A stretch of DNA of 64,000 nt from Thiobacillus sp. (GTDB lineage Bacteria > Pseudomonadota > Gammaproteobacteria > Burkholderiales > Thiobacillaceae), in NCBI GenBank assembly GCA_024235835.1, contig JACKLQ010000001.1, positions 682,001 through 746,000 on the forward strand, in the 5' to 3' direction. The notes beneath the pieces were generated by a model that was not told the origin of the DNA, did not search any database, and was given only the letters and a program-made list of their open reading frames with translations. Position numbers and translations under genes: made by a program. Positions 1 to 9,058 of the stretch are shown here, one piece after another (the first letter of the stretch is position 1; every line of letters begins with the position of its first letter).

Positions 1-221
1 ACATGCTGGTGGGGGTGCTGGGGGACACCCTGATGGCCCGGGTGGGGCCAAACAGGAACACCCAGGCCCTGGCCAGGCCCCATGCCCGGCCCATGGATTT
101 CACGGGCAAGCCGATGAAGGGCTATGTGCATGTGTCGCCGGAGGGCATCGCAGCCGACAAGGCCCTGGCGGAATGGATTGGCCATTGCCTTGAGTTCGTG
201 AACGGCTTGCCGCCGAAATAA
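1..221 (+). CDS. TfoX/Sxy N-terminal-domain protein, 3' part only
   Basis: This is the C-terminal end of a gene that begins before the window; the reading frame is open from the first bases to the TAA at 219-221. The visible residues (MLVGVLGDTLMARVG, then RPMDFTGKPMKGYVHV) match the pattern of the TfoX/Sxy N-terminal domain, a small alpha/beta domain found alone in many proteobacterial proteins of about 110 residues. TfoX-like proteins are linked to competence regulation in some gammaproteobacteria, but the stand-alone domain has no settled function. The family assignment rests on recall of the motif, with no alignment run. Confidence 0.65.
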   Translation, partial: MLVGVLGDTLMARVGPNRNTQALARPHARPMDFTGKPMKGYVHVSPEGIAADKALAEWIGHCLEFVNGLPPK

Positions 222-427
222 TCGCGCACGCCCCTGGGAGAACGGCTTCAGGAACTCCCGGATGGCCCTGCACTCGTAGCGCGGTTGGCATTAATCTATT
301 TGGGCAGGCTGAATGTTCGATTCCGTTCATGTTTCGACAGGCTCATGTTTCGACAGGCTCAACACGAACGGCAGAGAGAAATAACCGGGCCGGATCATTA
401 TTGATCCGGCCAGAATATGTTTGAACT
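222..427. other. Intergenic stretch with a tandem TTTCGACAGGCTC motif
   Basis: No gene is visible here. Around 329-372 the word CATGTTTCGACAGGCTC occurs twice in tandem and runs into AACACGAACGG. This word is a dispersed short repeat in many beta- and gammaproteobacterial genomes. A 26-bp AT-richer stretch near 392-420 (GATCATTATTGATCCGGCC) contains the small dyad GGATCA..TGATCC. No convincing promoter is seen. Confidence 0.5.
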
Positions 428-507
428 CGTCACCCCGGCGAAGGCCGGGGTCCAGTCATACACCAGCGGAAGACCTGGATACCGGCCTGCGCCGGTATGA
501 CGGCCAC
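427..507. repeat. Palindromic dispersed repeat (SPRRRPGS type), copy 1
   Basis: The left arm GTCACCCCGGCGAAGGCCGG and the right arm CCGGCCTGCGCCGGTATGACG form an imperfect inverted pair about 80 bp long. Translated rightward the left arm reads SPRRRPGS, the signature by which this repeat family is often mis-annotated as protein. Related copies lie at 21722-21798 and 25401-25472. It sits just upstream of the gene starting at 565 and wrongly extends that frame. Confidence 0.75.
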
Positions 508-564
508 TTCAATCTTCACTTGGCCGGATCAATAGAGCCACCATCCTCGGAGACCCATAGCAAC

Positions 565-1503
565 ATGTCCTGGAAAGACAGCATCTATCAACAGCGCGAA
601 CAACTCGCCCTTCTGCTGCGTGATCCCCTGGCCCGGCTGGCAGAGCAATGCGCCCCCGCCTGGGGAGACCGGGAGGCCCTGAATGCCGTGCTGATGACGG
701 GTTTCAACGCCATTCCCCACTGCAAATTCCTGTACTGCCTGGGCACGGACGGCGTCCAGATCTGCGACAACATCGAGGCCACCGGCCTGCTGCCGGGGCA
801 CTTTGGCCGCGACCGGTCCCAGCGGCCCTATATGAAGGAAGCAGTGCCCGTGTGGGGCTTTCTGCTTTCCGACGCCTACATCAGCCTGCTGAACAAGCGC
901 CCTTCCCTCACCGCCCTGCAGATCGTGCGCCGGGACGGCCAGGTAGTGGGTTACCTGGGGGCGGACTTCGACCTGCGCAATCTGCCGGCCAACGTGGGAC
1001 GCTATGAAGAACCCAGTGCCTGGCGGCAGATCAAGGGCGATCCCTCCATCCGCGGCAACGTGATGCTGCAATGCCGGGTGGACAGCCCCATGGACCAGAC
1101 CCTGGAGCAGTCCATGTCCATCATGGAAGAGCTGATGACGGAGCGGGGTGTGTTCCAGGCCGTCATCCACTTCTCCAGCAGCCGGGCCACGGTGTGGACC
1201 CTGGACGATCCCTACCGCTACCGCATCCTGGACCAGGACGCCCTGGCGGACCCGGACATCTGCCTGGTCTACCCCGCCATTCCCTATCCCGACGACGCCC
1301 TGGTGCCCAAGGAGGATGTGCCCCGCATCCTGGACACCCTGAAGGCCCTGCGCATGGCGGACGAGAACATCTACCTGCGCATGGCCTCCATCAACCTGTT
1401 CAACGGCATGATCAGCCTGACCTTCTCCTGCGACGGCAGCCACTACATGCGCTGGGACGAGTTCCTGGGCAAGAGCCTGGGCTTCTGGTTTGGCACGTCC
1501 TGA
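565..1503 (+). CDS. PDC/Cache-sensor-like protein of unknown function
   Basis: The protein has 312 residues, is soluble, and has no signal peptide or membrane segment. The start at 565 (MSWKDSIYQQ) was chosen because everything upstream in the frame is repeat DNA; a GGAG lies at about 548-551. Residues about 50-130 resemble a PDC (PhoQ-DcuS-CitA/Cache) sensor fold: FLYCLGTDGVQICDNI, then a GRDRSQRPYMKEA segment, then GQVVGYLGADFDL. That pattern is typical of ligand-binding extracellular sensors, here without membrane anchors. The C-terminal half (about 170-312) is not recognised. No output domain is present, so it is probably a ligand-binding or partner protein. It stands alone, with 190 bp to the next gene. 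Confidence 0.6.
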   Translation: MSWKDSIYQQREQLALLLRDPLARLAEQCAPAWGDREALNAVLMTGFNAIPHCKFLYCLGTDGVQICDNIEATGLLPGHFGRDRSQRPYMKEAVPVWGFLLSDAYISLLNKRPSLTALQIVRRDGQVVGYLGADFDLRNLPANVGRYEEPSAWRQIKGDPSIRGNVMLQCRVDSPMDQTLEQSMSIMEELMTERGVFQAVIHFSSSRATVWTLDDPYRYRILDQDALADPDICLVYPAIPYPDDALVPKEDVPRILDTLKALRMADENIYLRMASINLFNGMISLTFSCDGSHYMRWDEFLGKSLGFWFGTS

Positions 1504-1693
1504 GGAAAGTTTGACCGGGGGGCTGGATTTCCTGGCTGGCGTCGCCCAGGCGGATTTTTCTGCCAGGGTAACCGACGTGCTGGATGAAGATGAACCATCC
1601 CCCGCCTCGTTCCCCGGGGCTTGACGACCAGACGAGCTTCGGCGAAAACGGTTTCACCGGACATGCCACCCGCATGAAGAAGGCCAAGAACCC

Positions 1694-3457
1694 ATGAGCG
1701 CACCCAGCAATCAGGAACAACTGTTGCTCGAGCTGATCAACCACACCCGCCTGGACCCCGCGGGGTCGTCGACGCTCTACATTTCCAGCTACGTGCCCCT
1801 GGTTTCCAGCGACCCGGACATCCAGGGAGCGCTCGCGTACTTCGGGGTTTCCGGCGCCGCATTGCAGACCGCCTACGACGCCCTGTCGCCTACCCAGCCC
1901 CTGGCCTGGAACGGCCAACTCGCGGACGCCGCCCAGGCCCATTCCCAGTTGATGATCACCCATGATGCGCAGTCCCACCAGCTGCCCGGGGAAGCCAGCC
2001 TGGGCACCCGCATCGGCAACGCCGGCTACAGCTATTCCTATGTGGGGGAAAACATCTACGCCTATTCAAAAAGCATGCTCTACGCCCACGCGGGCTTCAT
2101 GGTGGACTGGGGCCCCGGGCCCGTCGGCATGCAGGACCCGCCCGGACACCGCGACAACATCATGAACGCAATTTTCCGCGAGGTGGGCCTGGGGGTGGTC
2201 AGCGAAGCCAATCCCGCCACCCAGGTGGGCCCCTATGTGGTGACGCAGGATTTCGGTGTCCGCTGGGGCAGCCCCCAGGTATTCCTGCTTGGCGTTTCCT
2301 ACGCCGACGGCGACGGCAACCGCTTCTACTCATTGGGCGAGGGTCGCTCCGCCATGACCGTCTCCACCGCTGAGGCATCATCCCAGTCAACCGCCAGCGG
2401 CGGTTATACCCTTGAGCTCACCGCCGGCACCAAGACCATCACCTTCAGCGGCGGCGGCCTGGCAACCCCCCTGGTCATCTCCGCAGAAATGTCCAACGGC
2501 ACCAACGCCAAGATCGATGTGCGGGACGCCTCCACCCTCCTCTCCTCCGTGGACCTGACCCTGGTCAGCGGCGCAACCCGCCTGGTGGCCCTGGGCGTGC
2601 AGGACCTGATGCTCACGGGAGCGGCTGGCAACCAGGTACTGGAAGGCAACGGAGGCGACAACACCCTGTCAGGCAAGGCAGGCAACGACACCCTGAACGG
2701 CGGCAGGGGCAACGACACTCTGAGCGGCGACGGTGGCAACGACACCTACGTGGTCGGCAGCATCAATGACCGGGTTCTGGAACTGGCTGGACAAGGCCTG
2801 GACCTCATCAAGTCCGGCGTCACCTTCAGCCTGGTGGACACCGACGGCGCCGGCGGCAAGGGCGGCAACGTGGAAAAACTTACCCTCACCGGGAACCAGA
2901 ACATCAGCGGCACGGGCAACAGCCTGGCAAACACCCTGGCCGGCAACGGCGCCAGCAACAAGCTGTGGGGCAACGGTGGCAATGACTCGCTGCTGGGCAA
3001 CAGTGGCAACGACGGTCTGTACGGCGGATCTGGCAACGACACCCTCCAGGGTGGTGGCGGCAATGACCAGCTCGCCGGCGGAACAGGCAACGACCGACTG
3101 ACTGGCAACGCCGGCGTGGACCACTTCGTCTTCAACACCTCCCTGAACGCCGGCGCCAACCTGGACACCCTGGTGGATTTCACCCCCGGAACGGACACGA
3201 TCCGCCTGGACGACGACATTTTCCGGGCCCTGGGTCCGGTCTCGACCACCACCGTCCTGGCCGCCGGGAAGTTCCACACGGCGGCGGGTGCCACCGCGGC
3301 CCATGACGGGAACGACCGCGTCGTCTACGACAGCGCCACAGGTGCCCTCTACTACGATGCCGACGGGCAGGGAGGCGTTCAGGCCGTGCAATTTGCCCTC
3401 CTCGGCACGTCCACCCACCCCAGCCTGACGGCCGGGGACATTTTCGTGGTCGTCTAG
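1694..3457 (+). CDS. Secreted CAP-domain protein with RTX repeats
   Basis: This 587-residue protein has a CAP/SCP-like domain at the N terminus: residues about 8-190, beginning ELINHTRLDP, with QAHSQLMITHD, YVGENIYAY and PPGHRDNIMN, the usual CAP His/Glu-bearing motifs. A middle linker follows. Glycine-rich RTX calcium-binding nonapeptides (GGxGNDxLx) lie at about 320-355 and 425-475. The C-terminal region (DTLVDFTPGTDTIRL ... GDIFVVV) is typical of type I secretion substrates. There is no Sec signal, consistent with export by a TolC-type ABC secretion system encoded elsewhere. Export and calcium binding are inferred from the repeats; the CAP domain's activity is unknown. The codon pattern matches its neighbours. 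Confidence 0.85.
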   Translation: MSAPSNQEQLLLELINHTRLDPAGSSTLYISSYVPLVSSDPDIQGALAYFGVSGAALQTAYDALSPTQPLAWNGQLADAAQAHSQLMITHDAQSHQLPGEASLGTRIGNAGYSYSYVGENIYAYSKSMLYAHAGFMVDWGPGPVGMQDPPGHRDNIMNAIFREVGLGVVSEANPATQVGPYVVTQDFGVRWGSPQVFLLGVSYADGDGNRFYSLGEGRSAMTVSTAEASSQSTASGGYTLELTAGTKTITFSGGGLATPLVISAEMSNGTNAKIDVRDASTLLSSVDLTLVSGATRLVALGVQDLMLTGAAGNQVLEGNGGDNTLSGKAGNDTLNGGRGNDTLSGDGGNDTYVVGSINDRVLELAGQGLDLIKSGVTFSLVDTDGAGGKGGNVEKLTLTGNQNISGTGNSLANTLAGNGASNKLWGNGGNDSLLGNSGNDGLYGGSGNDTLQGGGGNDQLAGGTGNDRLTGNAGVDHFVFNTSLNAGANLDTLVDFTPGTDTIRLDDDIFRALGPVSTTTVLAAGKFHTAAGATAAHDGNDRVVYDSATGALYYDADGQGGVQAVQFALLGTSTHPSLTAGDIFVVV

Positions 3458-3638
3458 GGCGTACCAGGCCCGCGCGAGGGGCATGTCAGGTCCGCCCCCC
3501 TCATGTCCGGAGCTGCGGTGCAGACTGATATCCAGAAAAGCGCATGGCCCAAGCACGCTTCCCTACGAGAGCATGACAATATTGGCCGGGCTCCCTGCTC
3601 CCTGATACAGGGATGAGAGTGGCTCCCCACAATGAGAG
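3458..3638. other. Intergenic, convergent gene ends
   Basis: This 180-bp stretch lies between two convergent genes. It contains a short hairpin CCCTG-ATA-CAGGG near 3599-3611 but no T-tract, so a terminator is only possible. Nothing else is seen. Confidence 0.3.
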
Positions 3639-5704
3639 CTAGCTGCTCGCATTGGCTGGAGTGGGAAAATCCTCTATCGGAACGGGCTTGCCAAACAAAT
3701 AGCCTTGGTAGTTTTCGCAGCCATACCTCAGCAGAAATGCGCGTTGTTCCTCCGTTTCCACGCCTTCGGCGATGACGTTGAGTCCCAGGGACTGGCTCAT
3801 GGCGAGAATGGCACGTACGATGGCCATGTCGTTCTGGTCATTGGTGATGTCTCGGACGAAGGATTGGTCGATCTTGACCTGATCCAGCGGCAAGCGCTTG
3901 AGATAGGACAAGGACGAATATCCGGTGCCGAAGTCATCAAGGGAAAATCCCACGCCCAGGGCTTTCAGGGAGTGCATACGCTCGATCACCTCTTCCACCC
4001 GGGCGAGCACCACGCTTTCAGTGAGTTCCAGTTTCAGCCTGGTCGGATCGATGCCGTATGCTGTCATCTTGTCGAACACCACCTGGACGAAATCCGGCTG
4101 ATGGAACTGACGGGCGCTGACATTGATGGAAATCACCAGATCGCGTGTGTGGGGGTCCACCTGCCAGCGCTGCAACTGGGCGCATGCCTGCTCCAGGACC
4201 CATGTGCCGATGGGGATGATGAGCCCAGTCTCTTCCGCCAAGGGTATGAAGCGCACAGGAGGAACCGGTTCACCTTCAGGCGGCAGCCAGCGCAGCAGGG
4301 CCTCCGCACCGATCACCTTGTTGTGCCAATCCACTTGGGGTTGGTAATGGAGCCGCAGTTCGTCTTGATTGATGCCGCGCCGCAGGGCAGCCTCCATCAA
4401 GGCGCGAGCATCGATGGCGGCCTGCATGTCCGGGTTGAAGAACCGAATGGTGTTGCGCCCGGCGTTCTTGGCCTGGTAGAGAGCCACGTCAGCCTGTTTG
4501 AGTAGTACGTCCACGGCCACCTCCTGGCCCCGGAACAGGGTCACGCCGATGCTGGGTGTGCTGTGGTAGGCAGGCCGGCCTTCCTGGATGGCGTAGGGGT
4601 GGCAAAGGGCGTTGCGCACCTTCTCGGCGATCATCTCGGCCTGCAGCGCGGCGGCCGCCTCCTCCGTGCCCAACTCTTCCACCAGCACCACGTACTCATC
4701 ACCACCGAGCCTGGCGACGGTGTCCTCCTGGCGCACCGTAGATGTCAGTCGCTTCGCGACCTCTATGAGCAGGCTGTCTCCAACATCATGCCCTTGGGTG
4801 TCGTTAAGGTCTTTGAAGTGGTCGAGGTCCAGCATCAGCATGGTGCTGTATTGCCTGTCCCGGCTGCTGCCCATCATGGCCCTGCGCAGGCGGTCCATGA
4901 GCAGGCGCCGGTTCGGAAGGGCCGTCAGCGGGTCGAAGTAGGCCAGATGTCGGATCTGTTCCTCGGCCTGCTTGCGCTCGGTAATGTCCACGCAAAACCC
5001 CATGACCAGCTCACCAGGCAAGTTTATGGCCCGCATGTTGGCGATCAGTTCTTTGCTGTCCTTCCGGCGCAGCTTGATTTCCACCTCCTGGGCGCCAATT
5101 TCAATGACCGCCTGATGCAAGGCAGTGTGCTCTCCTGAAAGACCAGGTGGAGACAAGTCCGTGATCGTCATGCCCAATAGTTCTTCTCGCGTATAGCCGA
5201 CCATTTCGCAGGCAGAAGGGTTGATGTCTACGAAGCGACCTGCAGCGTCGGCAACGAAGATACCCTCTGGCGCATGTTCGATGTAGGTGCGGTAACGCTC
5301 CTCGCTTTCGCGCAACTCATGCTCCAGTGCTTCGCGGCGAGCGATTTCCAAAGTCAGGGTCTCGTTTCTGTCCTGCAGTTCGGAACGGTTGCGGTTGGAC
5401 TCGATGACATCCGCTTCCAGCTTGCGAGTCCGCCGCTGGATGTGATCGAACCAGAGCAGAGCCACCAGGAATGCCAATGGCCCCGCGGTGGCGAGTACGA
5501 GAAAGATCCTGGATGTGATATGACCATAGATAAGGGACTCGGGAAGCACCGTCACTAGGGATAGGGCAGTTCCCATCACAGGCGTGCGCAGGACCAGGTC
5601 GTAGCGCTTCTTCAGTTCGGGGCCAAGGCTGGGCAGGCTGCCGAGCCGCACCAGCTTATTGATGGGCAGGCGGTTCAGGTCCGTAAATGGGGAACCATGC
5701 ATCA
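3639..5704 (-). pseudogene. PAS-GGDEF-EAL protein, 3' fragment split by IS5-family element
   Basis: This is the larger piece of a membrane cyclic-di-GMP protein. It carries the second transmembrane segment (ITSRIFLVLATAGPLAFLVA), a coiled linker, a PAS domain (from RYRTYIEHAPEGIFVAD), a GGDEF domain with intact active site GGDEY and an RQED inhibitory site five residues before it, and an EAL domain (GAEALLRW, DDFGTGYSSLSYL). The N-terminal piece is at 6983-7642. Removing the IS (5705-6982) and one copy of the CATCA duplication joins the two as ...SNTLM|HGSPF... and gives one frame of 907 codons, so disruption is recent. The remaining frame continues into IS sequence to an ATG at 5789, so a truncated but catalytically complete 716-residue protein could still be made. 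Confidence 0.9.
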
Positions 5705-6982
5705 GGGCACCTCGAATAACCCGAGACTTTGGGTGAATCCGGTGACGAAACGATGCGTGTGACCGAATCAGCCTCGATTTTTCCGGCAAGTGCCTGGGTT
5801 GCGGGGCGGTTTCGCCCCATTTTTTCTTCGAATTGCCTGTTTTTCAGGCAATTCGGCCCATTTTCGGCGTCAGAAGGCTTCAATTCCCGCCCGCTTGAGA
5901 TAGGTCAGCCGCTTCAGGTTGTAGCAAGCCGCCATCATGACCATGGCAAAGTTCGCTCGTGTCTGGCCAATGGTGCGGATCAGCTTGCCCCCCATCTGCT
6001 CCAGCGCGCCGAAGACATGCTCTACCCGGGCACGGGTCTTGGCAATCCGTTGGTTGCGCCGTTGCTGACACTCGGACAGCGGCTGGTTACGCTGGCCTTT
6101 GCGTTGGATATGGTTGCGATAGCCGGCCGCCTTCAGCTTGGCTTCCCGCTCTGCACTCGGGTAGCCCTTGTCGGCATATACATCCCGGCTGGTGTTGGCC
6201 GCATCAAGTACCGTGTCGAAGTGCTGGCTGTCGTGGGTCGAGGCTGTATCGGTCTCAAGCTTGCGGATCACCTTGTAGCGCTTGTCGACATTGATGGACA
6301 GCTTGTAGCCGTGATGGCTCTTGCCGTGTTTCTTGGTCCAGGTGGCGTCCAGATCCTTCTGCCGACGCTTGGCCGGTTCCCAGTCCGCCGGCATGGCGTC
6401 CTGTTTGAGCTGTGCTTTGTCTTCCTTGGTGAAGTGCTGCTTCGGCGCCGGAATCAGGCTGGCATCAATGATCTGGCCGCCCCGGGCTATATAGCCTTGT
6501 TTGAGCAGTTGCTGTTCCACACCCTCAAACAGGCCTTGGGCGCCTTCTTCGCCAATCCGGTTCTCGAAGGTCCAGATCGTGGTGCGGTCTGGAATACTGG
6601 CCGAGTCGGCCAAGCCACAGAAGCGCTGGTAGCTCATCCGGTCCAGCAGTTGGTATTCCATCTGTTCGTCCGAGAGGTTGTAGAGCCGCTTGAGTATCAG
6701 GATGCGCACCATCGTCTCGGTCGGGAACGGGGGGCGGCCGCCTTGCAGACTCTCCGGGCGCGGCGCCACCCGATCCACTTCAGACGCCAGGGACACAAAA
6801 TCAATGTGTTCTTCAATCGCCGTCAGCGGGTCGCCCAGCCGGTCAATCTTCTCTTTCCGCTTGTCCGCCGCAAACAAGTCTGTCTTGATGGCGCTTCGCT
6901 GTTTCATCGGGGTCTGGGGAGCTGGGTTCAGATAGCCGGGATTTTACCGGGGACGGTCAAGGTGTGGTTTTTCGAGGTGCCC
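5705..6982 (-). mobile_element. IS5-family insertion sequence
   Basis: The element is about 1,278 bp. Its ends are inverted repeats: GGGCACCTCGAATAACC at 5705 inward, and GGGCACCTCGAAAAACC read inward from 6982 on the other strand. It is flanked by the direct repeat CATCA (5700-5704 and 6983-6987), the likely target duplication; IS5 elements usually make about 4 bp, so the boundary is uncertain by one base. It carries one transposase gene. An AATTGCCTG-TTTTT-CAGGCAATT hairpin at about 5832-5854 follows the gene and may terminate it. The element splits the GGDEF-EAL gene. Confidence 0.9.
5870..6907 (-). CDS. IS5-family transposase
   Basis: This 345-residue DDE transposase starts MKQRSAIKTDLF. 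Visible landmarks are the N-terminal IS5-type region (PFPTETMVRILILKRLYNLSDEQMEYQLLDR), the first catalytic Asp in the IIDASLIPAPKQ segment, a YADKGYPSAE segment carrying the second Asp, and a C-terminal RARVEHVFGALE carrying the Glu. The frame is intact and close to the usual family length, so the element may still be active. It is the only gene in the IS at 5705-6982 and is transcribed in the same direction as the gene it disrupts. Confidence 0.95.
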   Translation of the reverse strand: MKQRSAIKTDLFAADKRKEKIDRLGDPLTAIEEHIDFVSLASEVDRVAPRPESLQGGRPPFPTETMVRILILKRLYNLSDEQMEYQLLDRMSYQRFCGLADSASIPDRTTIWTFENRIGEEGAQGLFEGVEQQLLKQGYIARGGQIIDASLIPAPKQHFTKEDKAQLKQDAMPADWEPAKRRQKDLDATWTKKHGKSHHGYKLSINVDKRYKVIRKLETDTASTHDSQHFDTVLDAANTSRDVYADKGYPSAEREAKLKAAGYRNHIQRKGQRNQPLSECQQRRNQRIAKTRARVEHVFGALEQMGGKLIRTIGQTRANFAMVMMAACYNLKRLTYLKRAGIEAF

Positions 6983-7642
6983 CATCAATGTGTTGCTCGC
7001 CCCCCCCACCTCTTCACCGGCACTGTTGAAGAGCACTTGCCGAATGCCCAGTTCCTCGGAGGAAGAGGCCAGAAAACGCGAAAGCAGTTCCAGGCTAGTC
7101 ACCGTCATGAGCGTGCCGCCCGGCGTATCGCGATAATTGATGGGGACTGAGGCGATGATGCGGCCATGAGCGGCATCAATGGTTACTACCGGTTCAGGGC
7201 CGTTGCCTCGGGGAATCGGCAGGAGGGGATTACCTGGGGAGGTGTCGGCCATCAGGGCACCCTGCTCATCGAGATACAGGATGCGCGAGTAAACGGATGC
7301 ACCCATCACCTGCCTGAGTGCCATCTTGCGCCGAAAGCTCTCCTCGATGGCATACAGGTTTGCGTTGAGACCATAGCGCATTGACATGCCCAGGGCCTTG
7401 TTGATGAGAAAGGTCTCGATCTCATGGCTTTCAGCAAGGTTGCGCACGAAGTTACGCTGCTCCGCGATGAGATCGCCCAGCACGCCGGCCGTTTGCTGCG
7501 TATCTGCCAGAAGACGCGCCTCCGCCGCGGAACGCAGCTGTTGCTGGGAGCGATAGACATTTGTGAGGAGCACCACCACGTAGGCAGAGAAAATGCCCGC
7601 CAACAACAAGATCCAGCGCCGACGCGTCAGCCAGGAAGGCAT
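6983..7642 (-). pseudogene. PAS-GGDEF-EAL protein, 5' fragment (membrane sensor part)
   Basis: This is the N-terminal piece of the gene continued at 3639-5704. The ATG at 7642 (MPSWLTRRRW) is preferred over an upstream TTG at 7648 because an AAGGAG lies 9 nt upstream of it. The piece holds the first transmembrane helix (WILLLAGIFSAYVVVLL) and about 190 residues of a periplasmic sensor region with a Cache-like tail (RILYLDEQGALMADTS ... IIASVPINYRDTPGG). After SNTLM the frame enters IS sequence and stops. The last gene upstream, a solute-binding protein, ends only 26 bp before this start, indicating a former two-gene operon. Confidence 0.88.
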
Positions 7643-7668
7643 GCCCAATAACTCCTTGCTCTTTCCCC

Positions 7669-7773
7669 TTACCTTTGCCCAGCAAAGAAATCAGGGAAAT
7701 AGCGCTGTATGCCCGGGTAATATTTGTTGACCAGCCGGTTGTAAGTGCCGTCAGCCTTGATCCTTTGAAGGTA
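7669..7773 (-). pseudogene. Periplasmic solute-binding protein, C-terminal remnant
   Basis: The minus strand reads LQRIKADGTYNRLVNKYYPG and continues to ...FFAGQR, then TAA at 7669-7671. This is the usual C-terminal helix region of family-3 extracellular solute-binding proteins. It belongs with the N-terminal fragment at 9059-9585 on the other side of the IS3-family element. The two pieces together are shorter than an intact protein of this family, so roughly 60 residues between them appear to be lost. The size of the loss is an inference from memory of the family. Confidence 0.75.
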
Positions 7774-7812
7774 TGAGCTTCCCCTGGTTTTTCGTCTTCC
7801 AACGGGTGGGCT

Positions 7813-8703
7813 TCATGCTACCTGCTGCACTCGTTTCTGAGTGTCGATCCAATCCTTCATGAACCGCGCTGGCGACTTGTATCCGAGGGTCGAGTGCAGG
7901 CGTTTCCGGTTGTAGAACACCTCGATGTACTCGAAGGCCATCGCCTTCACCTCCTCGCGCGTCTCGAATGCTTGGCCATGCACCCGCTCGTTCTTGAAGC
8001 TGTTGAACCAGCTCTCGGCGGGTGCGTTGTCCCAGCAGTTGCCACGGCGCGACATCGAGCAGGTCATCCCATACCCGCCCAGCTTGGCCTGGAAGGCATG
8101 ACTGGCGTACTGGCTGCCCCGGTCGGAGTGATGCAGCAGCCCCGGCGCCGGCCGCCTGCGGAACCAGGCCATCGTCAGCGCATCCGTCACGATATCCGCC
8201 GTCATCCGGGGTTTCAGCGACCAACCCACGACTTCGCGGTTGAACAGGTCCAAGACGATGGCCAGGTACAGCCAGCCTTCGTTCGTCCACAGGTAGGTGA
8301 TGTCCGAGGCCCAGACTTGGTTGGGCGCCTCTGGGGTGAAGTTCCGATCCAGCAGATTCTGCGCCACCGGCAGGCTGTGCTTCGAGTCCGTCGTGGCCTT
8401 GTAACGCCGCTTGTGACGAGCCCGGATGCCGTTCTCCCGCATCAACCGCTCGACCCGTTCCTTGCCCGCCGAGAAACCACGATCCCGCAACTCCAGAACC
8501 ATCCGCGGGCTACCATAGCTGCCCTTGAGTTCGGCGTCGATGGCGCGGATCAGCACCAGCATCTGGGCGTCCGTCAGGCGCTTGCGGTTGGGCGTGCCGC
8601 CACGCTTCCAGGCCCGGTAGCCGCTGACGCTGACGTTCAGCACGGCGCACATCTCGGCCAATTCGTAGGTTTGCCGCTGCGCGTCGACCCAGGCGTACTT
8701 CAC
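7813..8703 (-). CDS. IS3-family transposase OrfB
   Basis: This 296-residue DDE integrase-type transposase has an HTH_21-like N terminus followed by an rve core. The catalytic residues are visible in ASDITYLW (Asp), LLHHSDRGSQYAS (Asp) and NAPAESWFNSFKNE (Glu). Its first codons overlap the last codons of orfA by 4 bp (8700-8703), the arrangement in which IS3 elements make an OrfAB fusion by -1 frameshifting. The gene is complete and looks functional. Confidence 0.95.
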   Translation of the reverse strand: MKYAWVDAQRQTYELAEMCAVLNVSVSGYRAWKRGGTPNRKRLTDAQMLVLIRAIDAELKGSYGSPRMVLELRDRGFSAGKERVERLMRENGIRARHKRRYKATTDSKHSLPVAQNLLDRNFTPEAPNQVWASDITYLWTNEGWLYLAIVLDLFNREVVGWSLKPRMTADIVTDALTMAWFRRRPAPGLLHHSDRGSQYASHAFQAKLGGYGMTCSMSRRGNCWDNAPAESWFNSFKNERVHGQAFETREEVKAMAFEYIEVFYNRKRLHSTLGYKSPARFMKDWIDTQKRVQQVA

Positions 8704-8990
8704 AGCGCATCCCTCGCGAAGTACGCCGTCGCTTTTTTTAGGATTTCGTTCTCCCGCTTGAGCCGGATGTTCTCAGCACGCAGCCGCGAAAGTTCCATTT
8801 CCTCCGGGGTCACCACCTTGGCGCCAGCGCCATTGAGCTTGCCAGCCGCTGCCGATTTGACCCAGTTACGCAGCGTCTGCTCGACCAGCCCCAACTCCCT
8901 GGCCACTGCGCCGATCGACTGCCCTTCCTTGACTCGCTTGACCGCCAGCTCCTTGAACTCGGCGGTGTACTCCTGCTTCGGGATCTTCAT
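8700..8990 (-). CDS. IS3-family transposase OrfA
   Basis: This 96-residue DNA-binding subunit of the IS3 transposase starts MKIPKQEYTAEFKELAV. It has an HTH_Tnp_1 domain (GAVARELGLVEQTLRNWVK) followed by a leucine-zipper-like coiled coil (EMELSRLRAENIRLKRENEILKKA). The ATG at 8990 follows AAAGGAAAGACG and is preferred to an ATG at 9017 further upstream. It works with OrfB at 7813-8703. Confidence 0.93.
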   Translation of the reverse strand: MKIPKQEYTAEFKELAVKRVKEGQSIGAVARELGLVEQTLRNWVKSAAAGKLNGAGAKVVTPEEMELSRLRAENIRLKRENEILKKATAYFARDAL

Positions 8991-9058
8991 CGTCTTCCTT
9001 TCCTTCGTGACGTCCATCTTATGTCACCCTTGGAAGACGAAATTCCGGGGGAACCTCA

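Larger units (their letters stand above)
7774..9058 (-). mobile_element. IS3-family insertion sequence without target duplication
   Basis: The element is about 1,285 bp. Its ends start TGA and finish TCA, with long imperfect inverted repeats: TGAGCTTCCCCTGG inward from 7774, and TGAGGTTCCCCCGG inward from 9058 on the other strand, both continuing to TTTCGTCTTCCAA. It holds orfA and orfB. The flanks (..GGTA before and TTCT.. after) show no direct repeat, which suggests that adjacent host DNA was deleted after insertion. It interrupts a solute-binding protein gene. Confidence 0.85.

Noticed and set aside
529..1443. Long minus-strand reading frame opposite the PDC-like gene
   Set aside because: Antisense shadow of a GC-rich coding gene; composition follows the third-codon bias of the plus strand and there is no ribosome site.
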